Positions 8,755-17,142 of a stretch of DNA of 27,070 nt are shown here, piece after piece. Position 1 is the stretch's first letter; every line of letters begins with the position of its first letter. This DNA comes from an uncultured beta proteobacterium (GTDB taxonomy: Bacteria; Pseudomonadota; Gammaproteobacteria; Burkholderiales; SG8-39). The notes beneath the pieces are model-generated. The model was not told the DNA's origin and searched no databases. It saw only the letters and a program-made list of their open reading frames with translations. The stretch covers positions 64,940 through 92,009 of the forward strand of contig CADEDU010000021.1 in assembly GCA_902826155.1 (NCBI GenBank), in the 5' to 3' direction. The position numbers and the translations under genes were made by a program.

Positions 8755-9027
8755 TGGGAGCTCCAGGGGAGGCGAGGGGGGGAAATCGATTCTACGAGTG
8801 GGGTCCGCGCATCGGATTCAGCCACGCGGCGAAATTGCACAACACGCCGGCGCTCGATCGGCACAAGCACCGGTCAGCCGTGCACTACGACCGCTGGGCT
8901 AGAATCATCGCGCACCGTCTTGTTCGTCTCGTGTTCGTCGACGTGACCGCTGTGCTCCAAGCGATGCCCGCTTGCGGAGAGTCGATCGGGTTGATCGGAG
9001 CGATCGCATCGAGCAGAGGAACATCCC
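8755..9027. other. divergent intergenic region, zinc-ribbon gene / oxygenase 1
   Basis: This 273-bp region separates divergent genes. On the plus strand a TAGAAT hexamer (8900-8905) could be a -10 element for oxygenase 1 but has no convincing -35. On the minus strand a TAGAAT lies at about 8790-8795, also without a clear -35. AGAGGAA just before 9028 is the ribosome site. I see no clear operator palindrome for a LysR- or AraC-type regulator, and no regulator gene is adjacent. Confidence 0.4.
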
Positions 9028-10344
9028 ATGCAAATGCGCCACAAACTCGCCTCCCTGATCGACGATAGCGACGAACGGTTTCGCGTTGATCGCGCTGTCT
9101 ACTTCGACCCGGAAGTATTCGAAGCCGAACTGGCGAGCCTGTTCGAAGGAGGCTGGATTTACCTCTGCCATGAAAGTCAGTTGCGCCAGACGGGTGCGTA
9201 CGTCACGGCCACGATGGGGCGGCAACCTGTGTTCATTGTGCGCAAGAAGGACGGCACGCTCGCCGGCTACATCAATGCGTGTTCGCACCGCGGCGCGATG
9301 CTTTTGCCGCTCCAGGCCGGTAGGGAATCTGCGTTCACCTGCCGCTTCCACGGCTGGATGTTCAATCTCGACGGACGCTGTATCCAGATCAAGAACGAAG
9401 ATTCCGGCGCCTACGACCTGGCCAATCCCCGCGCGGCGTTCTCGCTCACGCCGATCGGACGCATCGACTCGTATCGAGGGTTCGTGTTCGGCAGCCTGCG
9501 CGAAGACGTCTGCCCGCTTGCCGACTATCTCGGTCCGACCAGACCGTGGATCGATCTCATGGTCGATCAGTCACCCCAGGGCCTGGAAGTGCTGCCGGGA
9601 TCTTCCACTTATGTCGTGCGTGGCAATTGGAAGATGCAGGCCGAGAACGGCGTCGACGGATATCACGTCTCGACCGTGCATCGCGTGTTCGCCAGCACAA
9701 TGGCCAATCGCGAGGCGAAGCTCAACTTGAGCGGCATGCAGCGTACCGAGTCCGGGCGGCTGACCGGCAACGTTGCATCGGGCGGCTTCGACTTCGGCAA
9801 CGGCCACATGGCGATCTGGGCGCAGCACACCGACCCGACGCGCCGTCCGATCTACGCGCAGAAGGAGAGGCTGGAGAGGGAGTTCACGCCGGCGAAGGTC
9901 GACTGGATGATCAACCGCGGCCGCAACCTGTTCCTGTTCCCGAACGTGCTGCTGATGGACAACCCCTCGACGCAGATCCGCACGATCCAGCCGGTCTCGC
10001 CTGATCGGGCCGAAGTCACCGTGCGTTGCATAGCGCCGCTCGGCGAAAGCCAGGCGGCGCGCAGCGCGCGGCTGCGCAAGTTCGAGGATTTCTATCTCAC
10101 CACCGGCATGGCAACGACCGACGATCTGGCCGCGCTCGAAGCCACGCATCTGGGCGGCCTCGGCCGACGCGCACGCTGGAACGACATGGCGCGCGGCGCC
10201 ACGGCAATCGTGCAGGGCGCGCGCAATGAAGACGCCGCCGCAATCGGCTGCGAGCCCGCCACCAGTTCGCACAACTGGGATCACGAGATCATGTACCGCG
10301 GCTTCTATCGCAACTGGCTCGAGCGGCTGATGGAACAGGCATGA
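9028..10344 (+). CDS. aromatic ring-hydroxylating dioxygenase, alpha subunit (oxygenase 1)
   Basis: This is the catalytic large subunit of a Rieske non-haem iron oxygenase, 438 residues. The Rieske [2Fe-2S] ligands are Cys85 and His87 (CSHRG) and Cys105 and His108 (CRFHGW). The mononuclear iron site is ENGVDGYHVSTVH with bridging Asp210, His213 and His218; the third ligand is probably Asp354 in the FEDF context. Its overall pattern, with DQSPQGLEVLPGSSTY and MATTDDL, is closest in my memory to the benzoate/anthranilate dioxygenase (BenA/AntA) group. The substrate cannot be read from sequence. It would need an electron-transfer partner that is not encoded nearby. The beta subunit follows after 10 nt. 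The ATG is preceded by AGAGGAA. Confidence 0.92.
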   Translation: MQMRHKLASLIDDSDERFRVDRAVYFDPEVFEAELASLFEGGWIYLCHESQLRQTGAYVTATMGRQPVFIVRKKDGTLAGYINACSHRGAMLLPLQAGRESAFTCRFHGWMFNLDGRCIQIKNEDSGAYDLANPRAAFSLTPIGRIDSYRGFVFGSLREDVCPLADYLGPTRPWIDLMVDQSPQGLEVLPGSSTYVVRGNWKMQAENGVDGYHVSTVHRVFASTMANREAKLNLSGMQRTESGRLTGNVASGGFDFGNGHMAIWAQHTDPTRRPIYAQKERLEREFTPAKVDWMINRGRNLFLFPNVLLMDNPSTQIRTIQPVSPDRAEVTVRCIAPLGESQAARSARLRKFEDFYLTTGMATTDDLAALEATHLGGLGRRARWNDMARGATAIVQGARNEDAAAIGCEPATSSHNWDHEIMYRGFYRNWLERLMEQA

Positions 10345-10354
10345 GAGGGCAGGC

Positions 10355-10849
10355 ATGAGCGCACCCACCGTCGATGCCGAAGTCAGCGCTCTCGTTTATC
10401 GCGAGGCGATGCTGCTGGACGCGAAAGATTGGAAGTCCTGGCTCGATCTGTACCTGGAGGACGCGGTGTTCTGGATGCCGGCCTGGCAGAGCGAAACGGC
10501 GACGACGAGCGATCCGGACAATCAACTCAATCTGCTCTATCTGCGGCAGCGGGCCAATCTCGAGGACCGCGTGTTTCGTATCGAGTCGGGCGATTCGTTC
10601 GCGTCCGTCCCGCTCGATCGCACGGCACACATAGTGAGCGGCGTGCTGGTGCTGGGTGAGTCGAACGGTGAGATCGAGGCGGCGGCCAGCTGGTTGTGCC
10701 ACGTATACGGCATTCGCGGCGCGTTCACACGAGGCGGTCGCTACGACTATCTACTACGCCGTACCGCTCGAGGACTGCGCATCGCGCGCAAGAAGATCAC
10801 GATGATCGACGACAAGCTCGAAGGGCCGATCGACATCTATCACGTGTGA
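10355..10849 (+). CDS. aromatic ring-hydroxylating dioxygenase, beta subunit (oxygenase 1)
   Basis: This 164-residue small subunit has the SnoaL/NTF2-like fold typical of ring-hydroxylating dioxygenases. YREAMLLDAKDWKSWLDLY near the start, DAVFWMPAW, and RQRANLEDRVFRI followed by a C-terminal IARKKITMIDD are characteristic of the BenB/AntB group. The beta subunit is structural and helps assemble the alpha3-beta3 hexamer. It follows the alpha stop by 10 nt with GAGGG as the ribosome site, so the two are co-expressed. A bidirectional hairpin follows and separates it from the convergent PanE-like gene. Confidence 0.92.
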   Translation: MSAPTVDAEVSALVYREAMLLDAKDWKSWLDLYLEDAVFWMPAWQSETATTSDPDNQLNLLYLRQRANLEDRVFRIESGDSFASVPLDRTAHIVSGVLVLGESNGEIEAAASWLCHVYGIRGAFTRGGRYDYLLRRTARGLRIARKKITMIDDKLEGPIDIYHV

Positions 10850-10851
10850 CC

Positions 10852-10868
10852 GCGCGGCCACCCCGCGC
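10852..10868. terminator. bidirectional terminator-like hairpin
   Basis: GCGCGG (10852-10857) pairs with CCGCGC (10863-10868) around a 5-nt loop, in the 20-bp gap between two convergent stop codons. A short TTTA follows on the plus strand. The position and symmetry fit a shared terminator, though the T-tract is minimal. Confidence 0.45.
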
Positions 10869-10869
10869 T

Positions 10870-11826
10870 TTACGCGCGTTGTCTACTTTCGCGCTGCACC
10901 CGAGCGGCGAACTCGACGCCCTTGCAGAGTCGGTACACCGACTCGGTGACCGGTACTGCAATACCAAGCGACTTGGCTTTGCGCACCAGATAACCGGTCA
11001 TCGCCTCGACCTCGGTTTCGCGTCCCGCTTCGATATCGGCGGCCATCGATCCGGCGTGCTTGGTGAGCGGCAATTCACCGGCCCGCACCTTCTTCACATA
11101 GCTCGCCGGGTCGTAGGCCAGCTTGATGCCTTGCGCTTCGGCGACACGGATCGCCTCGGCGAACATCGCATCGATGAGATCGCGCATCTCCGGACAGAGG
11201 AACCGTGCTTCGTTTACTCCGAGCACGATCGCGCCAGTCGGGTTCTGCACCGAGTTGAAGATGAACTTCGACCAGATCGCGCCGCGCGGATCGGCGGCGA
11301 AACGTGTCGGCAACGCCGTTTGGTCGATGAGCTGCGCGAGCCACTCGACTCGATCTGGCGCGGCGCGTGAAGGGCCGATCCATGCCGGTTCGCCGTGCAC
11401 CAGATGCAGCACCTCGCCCGGCTGCACGACGCGGCCCGCTTCCATGGTCACGCCATGCGCTGTGTCCCAGTCGCATAGCGACTCGAGCAGCTCGATGTTG
11501 CCCATGCCGTTCTGCAGGGTTACGAGCAGCGGCCTGCCACTCAGATGGGGCTGAATCGCGCTGAACGCGTCACGCGTCGCCTGCGATTTCACCAGCATGA
11601 GCACGGCATCGATTCGGTCACGTTTCAGGTCCGCGGGGTCGGCCGTCGCGCGAATGCGGGCGTGTCGCTCGGTTTGACCGGTTACGCGCAGGCCATCGCG
11701 CTGGATTGCCTCGATTTGCGCTGCGTTGGCGTCGAAGGCGATCACGTCGCAGTGATTGGCCAGGTGTGCGGCGTACAGCCCGCCGATTGCACCGCAACCA
11801 ACGATCAGGATGCGTCGATTGCTCAC
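10870..11826 (-). CDS. 2-dehydropantoate 2-reductase family protein (PanE/ApbA-like)
   Basis: This is a 318-residue NAD(P)-dependent dehydrogenase of the ketopantoate reductase family. It has the Rossmann motif RILIVGCGAIGG at the N-terminus, VKSQAT in the dinucleotide domain, TLQNGMGN, and the catalytic-type WSKFIFNSVQNP segment in the C-terminal domain. Ketopantoate reductase makes pantoate for coenzyme A. However, many paralogues act on other 2-oxo or 3-oxo acids, and this one sits 60 nt behind a Rieske oxygenase pair on the same strand, so a catabolic role is plausible. I chose the GTG at 11826 because it brings the Rossmann motif close to the N-terminus. A TTG at 11868 would add 14 residues and leave only 18 nt to the upstream gene. 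Neither has a clear Shine-Dalgarno. Confidence 0.82.
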   Translation of the reverse strand: MSNRRILIVGCGAIGGLYAAHLANHCDVIAFDANAAQIEAIQRDGLRVTGQTERHARIRATADPADLKRDRIDAVLMLVKSQATRDAFSAIQPHLSGRPLLVTLQNGMGNIELLESLCDWDTAHGVTMEAGRVVQPGEVLHLVHGEPAWIGPSRAAPDRVEWLAQLIDQTALPTRFAADPRGAIWSKFIFNSVQNPTGAIVLGVNEARFLCPEMRDLIDAMFAEAIRVAEAQGIKLAYDPASYVKKVRAGELPLTKHAGSMAADIEAGRETEVEAMTGYLVRKAKSLGIAVPVTESVYRLCKGVEFAARVQRESRQRA

Positions 11827-11886
11827 GTCTGGCTCGACTGGATGGGAGATTGCTTGCTCACGTCTCAACGATCGGAGGTGGCGACA

Positions 11887-12387
11887 TCAGAGATTGTAGA
11901 AATCCAGCTTGGCCGGCAGATAGTCGTTGAGCAGCAGGATCTTCTGCCTGGCGATCCGCCACGCGTTGTCGAGGCGCACCAGCTCGTGCTCGTAACGGCC
12001 GAAGTGCGTCTCTGCCACTTTCTCCTTGACCAGGAACTGCTGGACGGTCCAGTTCGAGAAGACGAGCAACCGGTTCGACGATGCGCCTTCGTCGAGCATG
12101 ACATTGGCGATCGAATGCTGCGTACGCGGCAGCACCGCCGAGGCGACCGACTTGCCTGATCGGGCACGCCACACCCGGTCTTCCAATCCGGCGCGCTTGT
12201 TGTAGTAGACCAGCGAAACCTCGCGCTTGGGATTGTCGGTGGGCGTGTGCTCGCCCTTCCACGCCGGTACCCAGTACTCGGCATCCTCGGTGAACAGAGC
12301 GAGCCAATCGTCCCATCGTTGCGTGTCGAGGTAGTACGCCTGCCGGTACAGCAGCTCGGTCGCCTGCTCAACCGCCTCGCGATTCAC
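11887..12387 (-). CDS. aromatic ring-hydroxylating dioxygenase, beta subunit (oxygenase 2)
   Basis: This is a 166-residue SnoaL/NTF2-like small subunit of a second Rieske oxygenase. LLYRQAYYLDTQRWDDWLAL, DAEYWVPAW, NKRAGLEDRVWRAR and the C-terminal IARQKILLLNDYLP follow the family pattern. It is clearly homologous to, but not a recent copy of, the beta subunit at 10355-10849. The frame is open upstream to 12468, but I chose the GTG at 12387 because it overlaps the alpha-subunit stop as GTGA, a classical 4-nt coupling, and gives the usual length. Confidence 0.92.
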   Translation of the reverse strand: MNREAVEQATELLYRQAYYLDTQRWDDWLALFTEDAEYWVPAWKGEHTPTDNPKREVSLVYYNKRAGLEDRVWRARSGKSVASAVLPRTQHSIANVMLDEGASSNRLLVFSNWTVQQFLVKEKVAETHFGRYEHELVRLDNAWRIARQKILLLNDYLPAKLDFYNL

Positions 12388-13766
12388 GGCTGACCCACGA
12401 TCGTCGGACGAGCGAATGGCGTCACGCGCACCTCGCGTGACACGCCGTTCTTGAGCAGGCGCACCCACTCGCGATAGCCCGCATGGAAGATCGTTTCGTC
12501 CTGCATGTCGTGCGGACCCTGCTGGCTGGTGACCGGTTGAATGCCGATGCTCTTGGCCGTGGCATCGGCGCCGTCACGCACCGCGGTCATGCCGCGCGCG
12601 TAACCTTGCTGCCAGGTGATCGATTGCGCGCCGTAGCCGGCCTGGCAATCCTCATAGCACGTCGTGTCGTCGGGCGTGGCCATGCCGGTGCTGTTGAAGA
12701 AGTCTTCGTACTGGCGGATACGCGTCTCGCGCGCGGCATCGGATTCGCCGCGCGGCGCGAGGCAATAGATCTTCATCTCGGTGCGATCGACCGCCAATGG
12801 CCGGATGATGCGCAGCTGCAGCGATGCGTTCTCGGCGAACTGCACGTTCGGATAGATGGTGAGATTGCGCTGATAGAACATCCACTCGGTGCGCACCTCA
12901 CCCACGCGGCGTTTGACCTCATCGACCGATGCGAACAGCGGCCGCACCTGCGGGGTCGGGTTCTTTGACCACAGTACGCAATGGCCATGCGCGAACGTGA
13001 AGCTGCCGCGGGTCACCTCGGGCAAGCGGTACAGGTTGAAATCAAGCGCTTTCAGATTGTTCCCCGACTCGCCCGACTTGCGTCGCTCGACGATGCGCAT
13101 GAAGCTTGGGTGCGCCGAACTGAGATGGTAGGCGTCGACGCAGTTCTCGATCTGCAGCTTCCAGTTGCCGTTGAACGTGTAGGTCGAGCAGCCGGGCACG
13201 AGTTCCACGCCTTGCGGGCTCTGGTCGATCACCAGATCCAGGAAGAAGCGTGCATCGCCCAGATGCGTTTCGAGCGCAGGCACCTCGGCGTTGAGGCTGC
13301 CGAACAGGATGCCGCGATACTCGGCAAAGCGCGGCACCTTCACCAGGTGATGCTCGTCGCGATCGAAGGCCGCGCTGTAGGCGCCGTCCTTCATGTCCTT
13401 GATGTCGATGCAGCGCCCGGCGCTGTCGTAGGCCCAGCCGTGGTAGTTGCACACGTGGTACTTGGCGTTGCCGTGTTCGTGATGGCACACCAGCGCACCG
13501 CGATGCCGGCACGAATTCATGTACGCACCGAGCTTGCTCTCGGCGTTGCGCATCACCACGATCGGGGTGCGTCCGATCCAGCCGGTGAAATAGTCGTGCG
13601 GCGCGGGAATCTGCGAGGCGAAGCCCAGGAACATCCAGGTGCCTTCGAAGATGTACTTCATCTCCAGCTCGAACAGCGCCGGATCGCGAAACACGTCGCG
13701 ATGCACGCTGAATTCGCCCTGCGCGACCTTGTCGACGACGTAGCGATCGATCTGGTCCGGGGTCAT
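12384..13766 (-). CDS. aromatic ring-hydroxylating dioxygenase, alpha subunit (oxygenase 2)
   Basis: This is the catalytic subunit of the second Rieske oxygenase, 460 residues. The Rieske ligands are Cys86 and His88 (CRHRG) and Cys106 and His109 (CNYHGW). The iron site ENCVDAYHLSSAH has Asp211, His214 and His219, with Asp355 in QYEDFF as the probable third ligand. It belongs to the same broad BenA/AntA-like group as oxygenase 1, but differs in the active-site neighbourhood (ENCVDA versus ENGVDG) and has a longer C-terminus, so the substrates probably differ. GGAG sits 7 nt before the ATG. It is followed by its beta subunit with a 4-nt overlap and preceded by a VOC gene 45 nt upstream on the same strand. 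Confidence 0.92.
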   Translation of the reverse strand: MTPDQIDRYVVDKVAQGEFSVHRDVFRDPALFELEMKYIFEGTWMFLGFASQIPAPHDYFTGWIGRTPIVVMRNAESKLGAYMNSCRHRGALVCHHEHGNAKYHVCNYHGWAYDSAGRCIDIKDMKDGAYSAAFDRDEHHLVKVPRFAEYRGILFGSLNAEVPALETHLGDARFFLDLVIDQSPQGVELVPGCSTYTFNGNWKLQIENCVDAYHLSSAHPSFMRIVERRKSGESGNNLKALDFNLYRLPEVTRGSFTFAHGHCVLWSKNPTPQVRPLFASVDEVKRRVGEVRTEWMFYQRNLTIYPNVQFAENASLQLRIIRPLAVDRTEMKIYCLAPRGESDAARETRIRQYEDFFNSTGMATPDDTTCYEDCQAGYGAQSITWQQGYARGMTAVRDGADATAKSIGIQPVTSQQGPHDMQDETIFHAGYREWVRLLKNGVSREVRVTPFARPTIVGQP

Positions 13767-13811
13767 GGGAGTCTCCGCGAAGCGTTCAGTGTGTCTGGCG
13801 TGCCGGAACAG

Positions 13812-14669
13812 TCAGCTCTTCCCGGTGCGGCGAAACGCGATGATGCAATCCATTGCGGCGTGTGCGGGCACGGCGACGGTATCGGCATCGAGCGCGATCG
13901 CATCAAATCCACCCTCGTCGAGCACCGCTTTCGTCTGGCTGATGTCGGCCACGGAGATCGTCACCATGGCCATGTAGGCTGCGCGCGGTTTGCCTTGCGC
14001 ATCGCGAGCCGCGCCGGTGAGCGCGCCAAACCGGCGCTTCAGACTTGCCGCTGTCGTGAGTTCGAGCGTGGCCTGCTGCATGCTCATCGTGATCGACTCG
14101 TCGTCGCGCCGGATGGCCAACGAATCGAGCACTTTCGCGTAGCTTGCAGCAGTTGCTGCTGGGTCAGGCACGACGATGGTGAAACCCTCGATGGCGCGCG
14201 CTCCATTGCGGTGCCCAAGCCATGCTTTGTTCCACACCAGATGCGGCGTTTCGTGCTGGCAGAAGTAGACCCGGCCACCGGCCAGCGCCTCGCGCGGCAG
14301 GCGCACGGTGGTGAAGCGCGCTTCCTCGCTCGTGCCATCGAGATGCACCATGCGGGTGAGCCGCTGCGGTTCGCCGATGGGAAACGCCGGCCGCAGCCGC
14401 TCATAGACGCCGCGCGCATCGTCGGTGGCGAGCACCAGACCGTCGAGCCCGATCGGGGCATCGCGCAGATCGGGGCGGATCGTTTGGCCCGCGGGTGGAA
14501 AACCGATCAGCTCGAGATAGTCGCGCTCGAACACCATCAGGTGATTGCACGATCCCGCGGCGTGAAAGCCACGCGGCGTCAGCGTGAATCCCATGCGACG
14601 GAAGATCGCCTCGGCGCGATCCATGTCGTCGCGCACACTGATCACCGCATGATCGAGGCGTTCAGACAT
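13812..14669 (-). CDS. VOC-superfamily (glyoxalase-like domain) protein
   Basis: The 285-residue protein begins [20 protein letters not shown], the typical first strand and helix of a glyoxalase-like (PF13468-type) fold. It has [15 protein letters not shown] in the first module and a second paired module ([26 protein letters not shown]). VOC proteins use a metal to act on C-C, C-O or C-S bonds and include extradiol dioxygenases, but the substrate here is unknown. The ATG at 14669 overlaps the end of the exonuclease III gene by 8 nt; the open frame extends to 14759, inside that gene, without support. Its position 45 nt before oxygenase 2 could make it part of the same catabolic unit. Confidence 0.82.
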   Translation of the reverse strand: MSERLDHAVISVRDDMDRAEAIFRRMGFTLTPRGFHAAGSCNHLMVFERDYLELIGFPPAGQTIRPDLRDAPIGLDGLVLATDDARGVYERLRPAFPIGEPQRLTRMVHLDGTSEEARFTTVRLPREALAGGRVYFCQHETPHLVWNKAWLGHRNGARAIEGFTIVVPDPAATAASYAKVLDSLAIRRDDESITMSMQQATLELTTAASLKRRFGALTGAARDAQGKPRAAYMAMVTISVADISQTKAVLDEGGFDAIALDADTVAVPAHAAMDCIIAFRRTGKS

Positions 14670-15429
14670 CGATCTGTGCCAGCACCGGAGCGTGGTCCGA
14701 AGGGCGTTCGAGCCGCCGCGGCGCCAGATCGATCGCGCAACTGGTGCAATGCGCGGCAAGCGGCGCGGAGACGAGGATGTGATCGATGCGCAGGCCCAGG
14801 TTGCGCTTGAAGCCGTTCATGCGATAGTCCCACCATGTGAAGGACTTGTCCGGCTGCTCGAACAGCCGAAAGCTGTCTTTGAGGCCCAGATCGAGCAAGC
14901 GCTGGAACGCGGCACGCTCGCGTTCGCTGCACAGGATCTGACCGGCCCACTGCTTCGGATCGTGCACGTCGCGATCGTCGGGGGCAATGTTGTAGTCGCC
15001 CAGCACGACGAGCTTCGGATGAGTCTGCAGCTGAGCGCGCAGCCAACGCTCGAAGGCCGTCAGCCACTTGAGTTTGTACTCGTACTTCTCCGAATCGACT
15101 GCCTGGCCGTTTGGCACGTAGCAGCACACGACACGAACGTCGCCGACCGATGCCGACAACACGCGCTTCTGCTCGTCTTCAAATTCCGGGATGTTGGCCG
15201 TGACCTCGACGATCGGTGCGCGACTGACAATCGCTACGCCGTTGTAGGTCTTCTGCCCGAGGAACGCGACCCGGTAGCCCGCGGCTTCGATCGCTTCGCG
15301 CGGAAAGTTGGCGTCTTCCAGCTTGGTTTCCTGAAGGCACAACGCGTCGGGTTGTTCACTGGCGAGCCAGTCGAGCACGTGCGGCAGACGTACCTTGAGC
15401 GAGTTGACGTTCCAGGTGGCGAGTTTCAT
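14662..15429 (-). CDS. xth: exodeoxyribonuclease III
   Basis: This DNA repair enzyme acts as a 3'-5' exonuclease and AP endonuclease. The 255 residues show all family motifs: [10 protein letters not shown] with Asn7, LQETK with Glu34, [12 protein letters not shown] with Asp145 and Asn147, FTWWDYR, LRIDHIL, and the C-terminal SDHAP with Asp245 and His246. The ATG at 15429 has no Shine-Dalgarno. A TACAAT hexamer lies about 10 nt upstream, suggesting a nearly leaderless transcript. Its 3' end overlaps the VOC gene by 8 nt. It is a housekeeping gene lying between two accessory-looking blocks. Confidence 0.96.
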   Translation of the reverse strand: MKLATWNVNSLKVRLPHVLDWLASEQPDALCLQETKLEDANFPREAIEAAGYRVAFLGQKTYNGVAIVSRAPIVEVTANIPEFEDEQKRVLSASVGDVRVVCCYVPNGQAVDSEKYEYKLKWLTAFERWLRAQLQTHPKLVVLGDYNIAPDDRDVHDPKQWAGQILCSERERAAFQRLLDLGLKDSFRLFEQPDKSFTWWDYRMNGFKRNLGLRIDHILVSAPLAAHCTSCAIDLAPRRLERPSDHAPVLAQIDV

Positions 15430-15438
15430 GGTGAGGCG

Positions 15439-15444
15439 ATTGTA
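15439..15444 (-). promoter_or_regulatory. candidate -10 element of xth
   Basis: On the minus strand, TACAAT lies 9 nt before the xth ATG (15429), preceded by GGC. No good -35 is visible at 16-18 nt. Transcription from here would start at about the start codon, giving a leader of only a few nucleotides, which agrees with the missing ribosome site. Confidence 0.35.
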
Positions 15445-15479
15445 GCCAGATCGCCTCGGGTGCCGCTTGCCGCGCGCGT

Positions 15480-15530
15480 CGGTGTGCGCGCCTCCCTGCG
15501 TGTCGCGTACCTCGGTGTGCGCGCTTCCCT
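15480..15530. repeat. 33-bp-period direct repeat between cdsA-like gene and xth
   Basis: The 18-mer CGGTGTGCGCGCCTCCCT (15480-15497) recurs with one mismatch at 15513-15530, giving a 33-bp period. The second copy touches the stop codon of the CdsA-like gene. A short intergenic tandem duplication is the simplest reading. Confidence 0.6.
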
Positions 15531-16503
15531 ATATTGCCCAGCCGTAGCGCGTCGCGTGGAAGAACACCGGCGCGGCGAAGCACACCGAATCGAGGCGATC
15601 GAGCATGCCGCCATGGCCTTCGATGAGGTGACCCCAGTCCTTCACGCCGCGGTCGCGCTTGACCGCCGACATCACCAGGCCGCCGAGAAAGCCCATCAGG
15701 CAAATACCCAAAGCCATCAGGGCGGCGCGCCACGGCTTGAACGGGGTGATCCAGTAGAGCGCCGCGCCCAGCACGGTCGCGCTCAGCACGCCGCCGATCA
15801 AGCCTTCCACGGTCTTCGATGGCGACAAGTTCGGCGCAACCTTGTGTTTGCCGGCGAGCTTGCCCCACACGTACTGCAGCACATCACTGCCTTGCACCAC
15901 CAGCACCAGAAACACGATCAGCAGCGGCAGGCGTTCGTCGAAATTGGGGATGTTGAGCGTGAGCAGCGCCGGCACGTGCGAAATGCAGTACACGCAGATC
16001 ATCAAGCCCCATTGCACGTTCGCGGTGCGCTCGAGAAAGCGCGTGGCGTCCTGGCGCAACGCGGTCACGATCGGCAGGAATAGAAACGCGTAGACGGGGA
16101 TCAGGATGGTCGATAACCCGTACCACTCGATCCACACCAGGTAGTACTGCAGCGGCAGGAACACGAAGAAACTGAGCGCAAGCGCCCAGTGATCGCCGCG
16201 GCGCGTGTACGTGATCGTGATGAATTCGCGTAGCGCAAAGAATGAAGCCAGCGCGAACAGCACGATCACCCCGGCCTTGCCGAAGTAGAAAGCCAGCGTA
16301 ACGAGCGCCACCATCACCCACCACGACTTGATGCGCGCATTGAGGTTGTCGATTACCGGCGAGGGCGTGCCTGCGGGCACGCGCATCCTGAGCAGCCAAC
16401 CGATCACCGACGCGAGCATCAGCACGCCGGCGATCGCCGCAAACAGCAGGATCGTCTGCTGCCGATAGCTGAGATCCATCGGATTGACCAGGCTCGCGCT
16501 CAT
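15529..16503 (-). CDS. ynbB: CdsA-like phosphatidate cytidylyltransferase (YnbB-like)
   Basis: This enzyme makes CDP-diacylglycerol from phosphatidic acid and CTP in the membrane. The 324-residue protein has about seven or eight hydrophobic segments and a full CDP-diacylglycerol synthase signature at 279-306 (SAVKRDRGVKD followed by GHGGMLDRLDS). SDVLQYVWGKLAGKH and NLSPSKTVEGLIGG are also typical. Length and context match the E. coli YnbB type better than housekeeping CdsA (about 285 residues, usually next to dxr, uppS and frr, none of which is here). The ATG overlaps the acyltransferase stop as TAATG, so the two are coupled; the open frame upstream belongs to the acyltransferase region. Confidence 0.9.
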   Translation of the reverse strand: MSASLVNPMDLSYRQQTILLFAAIAGVLMLASVIGWLLRMRVPAGTPSPVIDNLNARIKSWWVMVALVTLAFYFGKAGVIVLFALASFFALREFITITYTRRGDHWALALSFFVFLPLQYYLVWIEWYGLSTILIPVYAFLFLPIVTALRQDATRFLERTANVQWGLMICVYCISHVPALLTLNIPNFDERLPLLIVFLVLVVQGSDVLQYVWGKLAGKHKVAPNLSPSKTVEGLIGGVLSATVLGAALYWITPFKPWRAALMALGICLMGFLGGLVMSAVKRDRGVKDWGHLIEGHGGMLDRLDSVCFAAPVFFHATRYGWAI

Positions 16504-17129
16504 TAAAGTCGTTCCTCCGGGGCCAGTGACAATAGTGCGGTGCGCGCCCGTTCGAGGAACGCGTCCTTCGACTCGTCGGGTTCGAGTCGCAATGGCGCGC
16601 CGAACGTCGCCGTGCATAGCAGCGGGATCGGCACGACCTCGCCTTTAGGCATCACCCGGTTCAGGTTCTCCAGCCACACCGGGATGAACTCCAGATGCGG
16701 TCGCTCCACGGCGAGGCGATAGATGCCGCTCTTGAACGGCAGCAACACCTCTTCGGTCGTGTTGCGCGTGCCTTCGGGGAAGATGATCAACGAGGAGCCT
16801 GCATCGATGGCTTCGACCATGATGGTGATCGCGTCGGGCATGCCAGGCTTGCGATCGCGATCGACCAGCACTGCATTGATGACCTTTGTGCCGATGTAGC
16901 TGCGGACCAGGCCCTTCAGCCAGTAGTCGGAGCCTGCAACCGGACGGGTGTGAGCGCGGATGCGTGCGGGAAGCGAGGACCAGATGAGCACGAAATCGGC
17001 ATGACTCGAGTGATTGCCGAAGTACACGCGCTGCGTGTCGAGCGGCATGCTGTCGCGCCAGATGGCGCGCACGCCGGTGACGGCGCGCGCCACACCAATC
17101 AAGCCGAGCGCGGCGAGTTGAGCGAGCAT
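16503..17129 (-). CDS. PlsC-like 1-acyl-glycerol-3-phosphate acyltransferase
   Basis: The 208-residue product is a lysophosphatidate acyltransferase-family protein. It has block I NHSSHAD (39-45, NHx4D) with the catalytic His and Asp, and block III FPEGTR (117-122) for glycerol-phosphate binding. The N-terminal hydrophobic segment (about 1-20) is short. The expected reaction is acyl transfer to lysophosphatidic acid, giving phosphatidic acid, the substrate of the next gene's product. It is small for PlsC (usually about 240) and may act on another lyso-lipid. It lies 13 nt behind the small membrane protein and ends in a TAATG overlap with the CdsA-like gene. Confidence 0.88.
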   Translation of the reverse strand: MLAQLAALGLIGVARAVTGVRAIWRDSMPLDTQRVYFGNHSSHADFVLIWSSLPARIRAHTRPVAGSDYWLKGLVRSYIGTKVINAVLVDRDRKPGMPDAITIMVEAIDAGSSLIIFPEGTRNTTEEVLLPFKSGIYRLAVERPHLEFIPVWLENLNRVMPKGEVVPIPLLCTATFGAPLRLEPDESKDAFLERARTALLSLAPEERL

Positions 17130-17142
17130 TTATCGATCTTGT

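Noticed and set aside
12981..14810. A 609-codon plus-strand open frame across oxygenase 2 alpha and the VOC gene
   Set aside because: It is antisense to two genes with clear motifs and its translation is His/Arg/Val-rich without any domain. It is a GC-rich shadow frame.
14692..16083. A 463-codon plus-strand open frame over xth and the CdsA-like gene
   Set aside because: It crosses the intergenic repeat and two supported genes on the opposite strand; composition is shadow-like.
15529..16503. Housekeeping cdsA
   Set aside because: The usual neighbours of housekeeping cdsA (uppS, dxr, frr, bamA) are absent and the protein is longer. The YnbB-like context fits better, though I cannot check for a second cdsA.
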